Positions 60,424 to 64,000 of a stretch of 64,000 bases of DNA are shown here, one piece after another; positions within the stretch are counted from its first letter, which is position 1; each line of letters opens with the position of its first letter. The notes beneath the pieces were generated by a model. It worked only from the letters and a program-made list of their open reading frames with translations. It did no database searches and was not told the origin of the DNA. The stretch lies in the NCBI GenBank assembly GCA_003024785.1, contig PUQB01000041.1, positions 319,348-383,347 on the forward strand, read 5' to 3'. This DNA comes from Selaginella tamariscina. Lineage: Eukaryota > Streptophyta > Lycopodiopsida > Selaginellales > Selaginellaceae. The position numbers and the translations under genes are program-made.

Positions 60424-63400
60424 ATGTATAATACTGGAGATAAAACATGTCTTCTTCGGAACAACGAGATAGTTGGCACTGGAACTGTGGAAGTTCGAGA
60501 TGATAATTCATCATGTCACAATATTGCTTAAGGATCTTGTGTGTACGTATGGGTGAACACCATTTTCAAGCATGTTGAGGTTCCGGGAATAGAATTTGAG
60601 GAGGGTTCTCCTGTATTGTGGAATTTGGATGAAGTCAAGGCTGACATAAAATATACAGAGTCACAAACAAACAGTAGCACGAGTTTTTCAAATGATGGCT
60701 TGTCTACTGTGATGAATGAGGTGATTCTCTTTCTTCATGAGATTGAGGTTGGGAGAGGCATCATCACAGCTATAAATCCAATGGAAGCAGTGTCAGAAGA
60801 GAAACTAGGGTCCGACTTCATGGGTGTAGTTGTGACAGAGGTTTCACCTAATGGCACTTTGCATCCTAGATCCCTCGTGAGGTGGCGAACATTTGAATTA
60901 AAACAAGAAGATGGTTCAACATATTCTGGGTTGAATTTTAATAATAACAACCCGGAAGAACAACTCATATTTGAAGAGGTTCCTTGCATTGGTCCTATTG
61001 TAAGAAAAAGGCGATTCATGGGTTGCAGATCTTCCCCAACAAGTTTAAGCAAGAGGGTCAAGATGGATCCTACATCTTCCGAAAGTGTTATGAGCATTTC
61101 CACGATTGATTGCTGCAAGAAGAAGTGTTGTCAGATGGCAGACCGGAATGAAATTACCCAATGTAGACATGTCTTTCGTACGCTCACCCAAAAGCAAAGG
61201 CATGAGTTTGTATATGCAGCACTAACTGGGTGTATTGATGGAATGACCTCAGACACAGGTTATCAGAGTACATCCATGGTATTTAATAAGGTGGCCATCT
61301 GCTTCAAAGCTTGGTACAGTATATATGGGATCCCAAAGACCACGTTCTACCGTCGGAAGGATGAGTGGCTAGATGGAGCGCGAACCTCAGTACATGGGAA
61401 CACTCGCTTGGTCAAAACCCGCTCTCACATTATGGCAGCCATAGAGATACTCAAGGCTTTTGTGGAAGCAAATGCAGACAGGATGCCTCACAAATGCCGA
61501 ACCACAAATGCAGGGATCAGGGAAAATCTCAAGGTTTTGCCTTCAATCTACACTCAATTGAAGCTGTGTGAACATGTGAACAAGTGCCTCAATTTGATGG
61601 GTCTACAAGCAATCTGCACTGGTACCTTCAACAACATATGGAATACTCATTTTAAGGATGTGGAGATTGCAAAACACTCTAACTTTTCCAAGTGTGACAT
61701 TTGTACATCATTGAAGGCTGCAGAGGCTTGTGCAAAAACCTTGGTGGAGATCACTGCCATTCAAAAAAAGATGGAGGCCCACATGATTGCACAACAAACT
61801 TGCCGGTCTTAATACTATGCACACCGCATGCTTTTTGTGTCACGCCCATCAGAGTACCTGTGCTTGATCCATGACAAGATGGATCATTCAAAGACCAACA
61901 TTCCAAAGCTTGTTGCAACACCAAAGTGCCTTGGAAATGTTATGAAACTTCCGATTTCATTGACAGGTGTGCTAACACATGGACACGGTTGTGAGTCATA
62001 TGGACACTTTTCACTTCCACATTGGTCTAGTGACTCCAATTTCACTATTGGGTCGTTGGCCATGTGTTTCAGAAACCTTGAAACCCACTCACAGACACGT
62101 CCTATCAGTGATCTCAAAGTGAAGAAACAACACCTTCAACCTTTACATAATACTCTCATGAACACGTCTGCACTTGAGACTACTTGGGAATATGAGAGGC
62201 ATTGTCAGCAGCCTGCACAAAAAATAGATGGCCTTGTTGAGAGTTCAGGTTCAGTGGAGGGATCCCTCAACATCAAATAAGCTTCCTCTTCATTTGCTTT
62301 TACAGATGGATAATTGTGCAGGCGAGAACAAAAATAGGTAAATCATTTTACTTAAGGGTTTCTCAAGCTCATACTTACTTTTATTATTTTCTAGATATGT
62401 GCTAGCATACTTGTCAATGCTTGTTGCCAAAGGTGTGTTTGAGACAATCATGCTCAGTTTTCTTATGGTTGGTCACACTCATGAAGATATTGATGCGTTC
62501 TTCAGCAAGGTTTCCAACTCTACAAAAAGGACAAGTGTACTTACCTTACCGCATATGATGAATCTTTTTGAAAACTGCATCTCCAAAAAAAGTTGTGCTT
62601 TGCTTGTGACTGAGGTGCCAGACTTCAAAAAATTTCTCAAGGAGTATATAAAAGAGGGGAGTGATTCTTTAGTTGGTCACCTTGTGCCGCTACAATTCTT
62701 TTCTCTATACGAGATGGTATACCTATTATGCAGTACAAGTTACGGCCATCAGAGCATGAGTGGTTACCAAAAGAGGGGTTAATGCTCTTCAAAAGTGGAG
62801 AGAATGGAAAGCCACTTCTCCCAGAAGGACAACCAGACCCTATTCCATTGAGTGCCCAGCTCAAGGAACAAGAGGTTATTATTGATGGCATCAAAAAATA
62901 TGTGGCATGGGTTCAAAAATCGATGCCAAAGAATTCTGATAAGGCAACTGGTTACTCAGAACTATATAAGCATGTGGTCGACTATTGGGAGACTGTTGTT
63001 CGAGAGTTGAAAGGGCCTACTGTCACAAGTACAGAATTGCAACACCCTTTTTGGCCTAAAACAAGGTGGCGAGAGGAGATTGAAATGACATCACTGAGCA
63101 TAGACGACATAGAAGCCAGTAGTGATGTGGAAGTGCAAACCCCACACTTTGTTGGACAAAGGAACCAAAAACCTAAAGCATACTTTGATTGCTGCCAGGA
63201 TCTTCAAAAACTAATGATGGTTCTCATTACTCCAGATGCATCATATAATCAGCCTATTTGGATGGGTCAAATTATCGACACACCTGAAGTAATCACAAAA
63301 AATAGTATTATTAAGGTTGCATGGTTCAAACCACAAAAAAGGCGACACGAGAAGGAGAGCGAAAGATATAATGGATGCCTAGAGAAAAGATGGTCTCCCA

Positions 63401-63522
63401 ATCAAAAAGACCCAGCATGTTTTATAAATGTTAAATCCATTCGATATGAGTGGATGTCAAGAAGCATTGATAAAGTCATAATTAACAAAACTGCAAGGGA
63501 ATGTATGTTTTCTGAAGCTTAA
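60424..63522 (+). pseudogene. DDE-transposase-like protein (DUF7869-like C-terminal part), about 1,000 codons, several breaks
   Basis: A frame from ATG 60424 (just after acceptor GTGCAG|GACA) reads about 460 codons to 61812 with one internal TAA near 60530, and continues past a second TAA (61810) in the same frame. Order: an N-terminal region (YVWVNTIFKHVEVPG), a helix-turn-helix-like YGIPKTTFYRRKDEWLDG (about 61325-61378), a zinc-ribbon-like FSKCDICTSL (about 61683), then acidic blocks: HDKMDHSKTNIPKL (about 61870), QMDNCAGENKN (62303-62336, reached after a frameshift near 62260), a 57-bp GT-AG intron (62338-62394), and MVGHTHEDIDAFFSKV (about 62465-62510). A further shift near 62715 leads to the C-terminal 260 codons, ending at 63522. 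The D..DN..ENKN..HTHEDxD order is typical of RNase H-fold proteins listed as DUF7869. Mobilisation of a DNA transposon is inferred; no functional protein as read. Confidence 0.68.
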
Positions 63523-64000
63523 AGCAATTACAAAATTATAAAATATCATATATTTAATATTCATAATTATTATAAATTCTTTAATAATAGTACCAAACTG
63601 TTTACTTAACTATATAAATTTAAAAAATGATATGGAAGATTGACTATATTATTATAGGATTTTATATATATATTATTACTACTACAATTTTTAATTAATA
63701 ATGTTATATTTAAATATTAATATTTTAATAATAACATCAATATTTATATAATGTACCTCTTATGCTCTTCCTTAATTGTTATATTAGGCAATATATTATA
63801 TAATTTAATACCTTCTACTTTTATAATGTTATTAATTTTGTTTAATGAATGCTATAATTTATTAAAGGGTCGAATACAAAATAGAATATTCTAAAGAATA
63901 TTCCTTTAATATTAAAAATGCTAATTAAATAGTTAAAATTGCTAATTATTAGGAAATGGGACTATAGCCATGCCCATTTTAGTTACAACATGCATACTAG
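63523..64000. other. AT-rich 3' flank
   Basis: No gene, no palindrome copy and no recognisable terminal repeat before the window ends. If the transposase-like gene is part of an element, its right end lies beyond 64000 or has been lost. Confidence 0.5.

Noticed and set aside
59409..60426. Joining the ATGGCGCCT exon directly to the transposase-like frame
   Set aside because: The donor phase does not match the main frame: the join gives an early stop. It is kept only as a low-confidence exon.

Overview
This is nuclear DNA from a land plant. It is AT-rich and repeat-rich, with (AT)n and (GT/AC)n tracts throughout. The plant assignment rests on a class I cytosolic small heat-shock protein family, a CLE peptide precursor, a CBM49-type cellulose-binding exon, acyl-ACP thioesterase remnants, a PPR-type exon, GT-AG introns and a chromodomain Ty3/Gypsy element. 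A Crinkler-like NTPase gene suggests a seed-free plant (moss, lycophyte or fern), but the species cannot be named from the sequence.

Layout. 1-2.5 kb: 3' end of a decayed chromovirus and its LTR. 2.5-14.4 kb and 19.5-23.6 kb: a duplicated small-HSP landscape with one intact gene (19745-20257), three frameshifted copies and a gene-less 3'-flank copy, all on repeated flanking DNA in both orientations, with heat-shock elements retained upstream. 14.5-17.7 kb: a four-exon, multi-pass membrane protein gene on the minus strand, head-to-head with a CLE peptide gene on the plus strand. 24.2-27.3 kb: a Crinkler-like gene with a header, a P-loop NTPase and a PD-(D/E)xK-like C-terminus, broken in its last third. 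27.6-43 kb: mostly AT-rich non-coding DNA with a CBM49 exon, foldback and MITE-like elements, a thioesterase pseudogene, a PPR fragment and a broken gene of unknown family.

43.4-63.5 kb is the most unusual part. A NIF/FCP1-type HAD phosphatase-like gene and a gene with a ParB-like domain and a possible methyltransferase-like C-terminal part are read leftwards. A large DDE-transposase-like gene with an HD-K-D / DN..ENKN / GHTHEDID pattern is read rightwards. Between them lie arrays of the palindrome GGCGGGATTAATCCCGCC and close variants, spaced about 42-46 bp apart. One array is split by a recent non-autonomous LTR retrotransposon (48583-55855; 1.76 kb LTRs; target duplication AATGC). Another copy of the palindrome lies inside a 61-bp intron of the ParB-like gene. 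My inference is that these parts belong to one degenerating mobile element or element family whose proteins may recognise the palindromes.

Most coding sequences here carry one or more single-base indels or stops. Either the locus is largely pseudogenised or the assembly has residual indel errors, so the 'pseudogene' calls depend on which of these holds.
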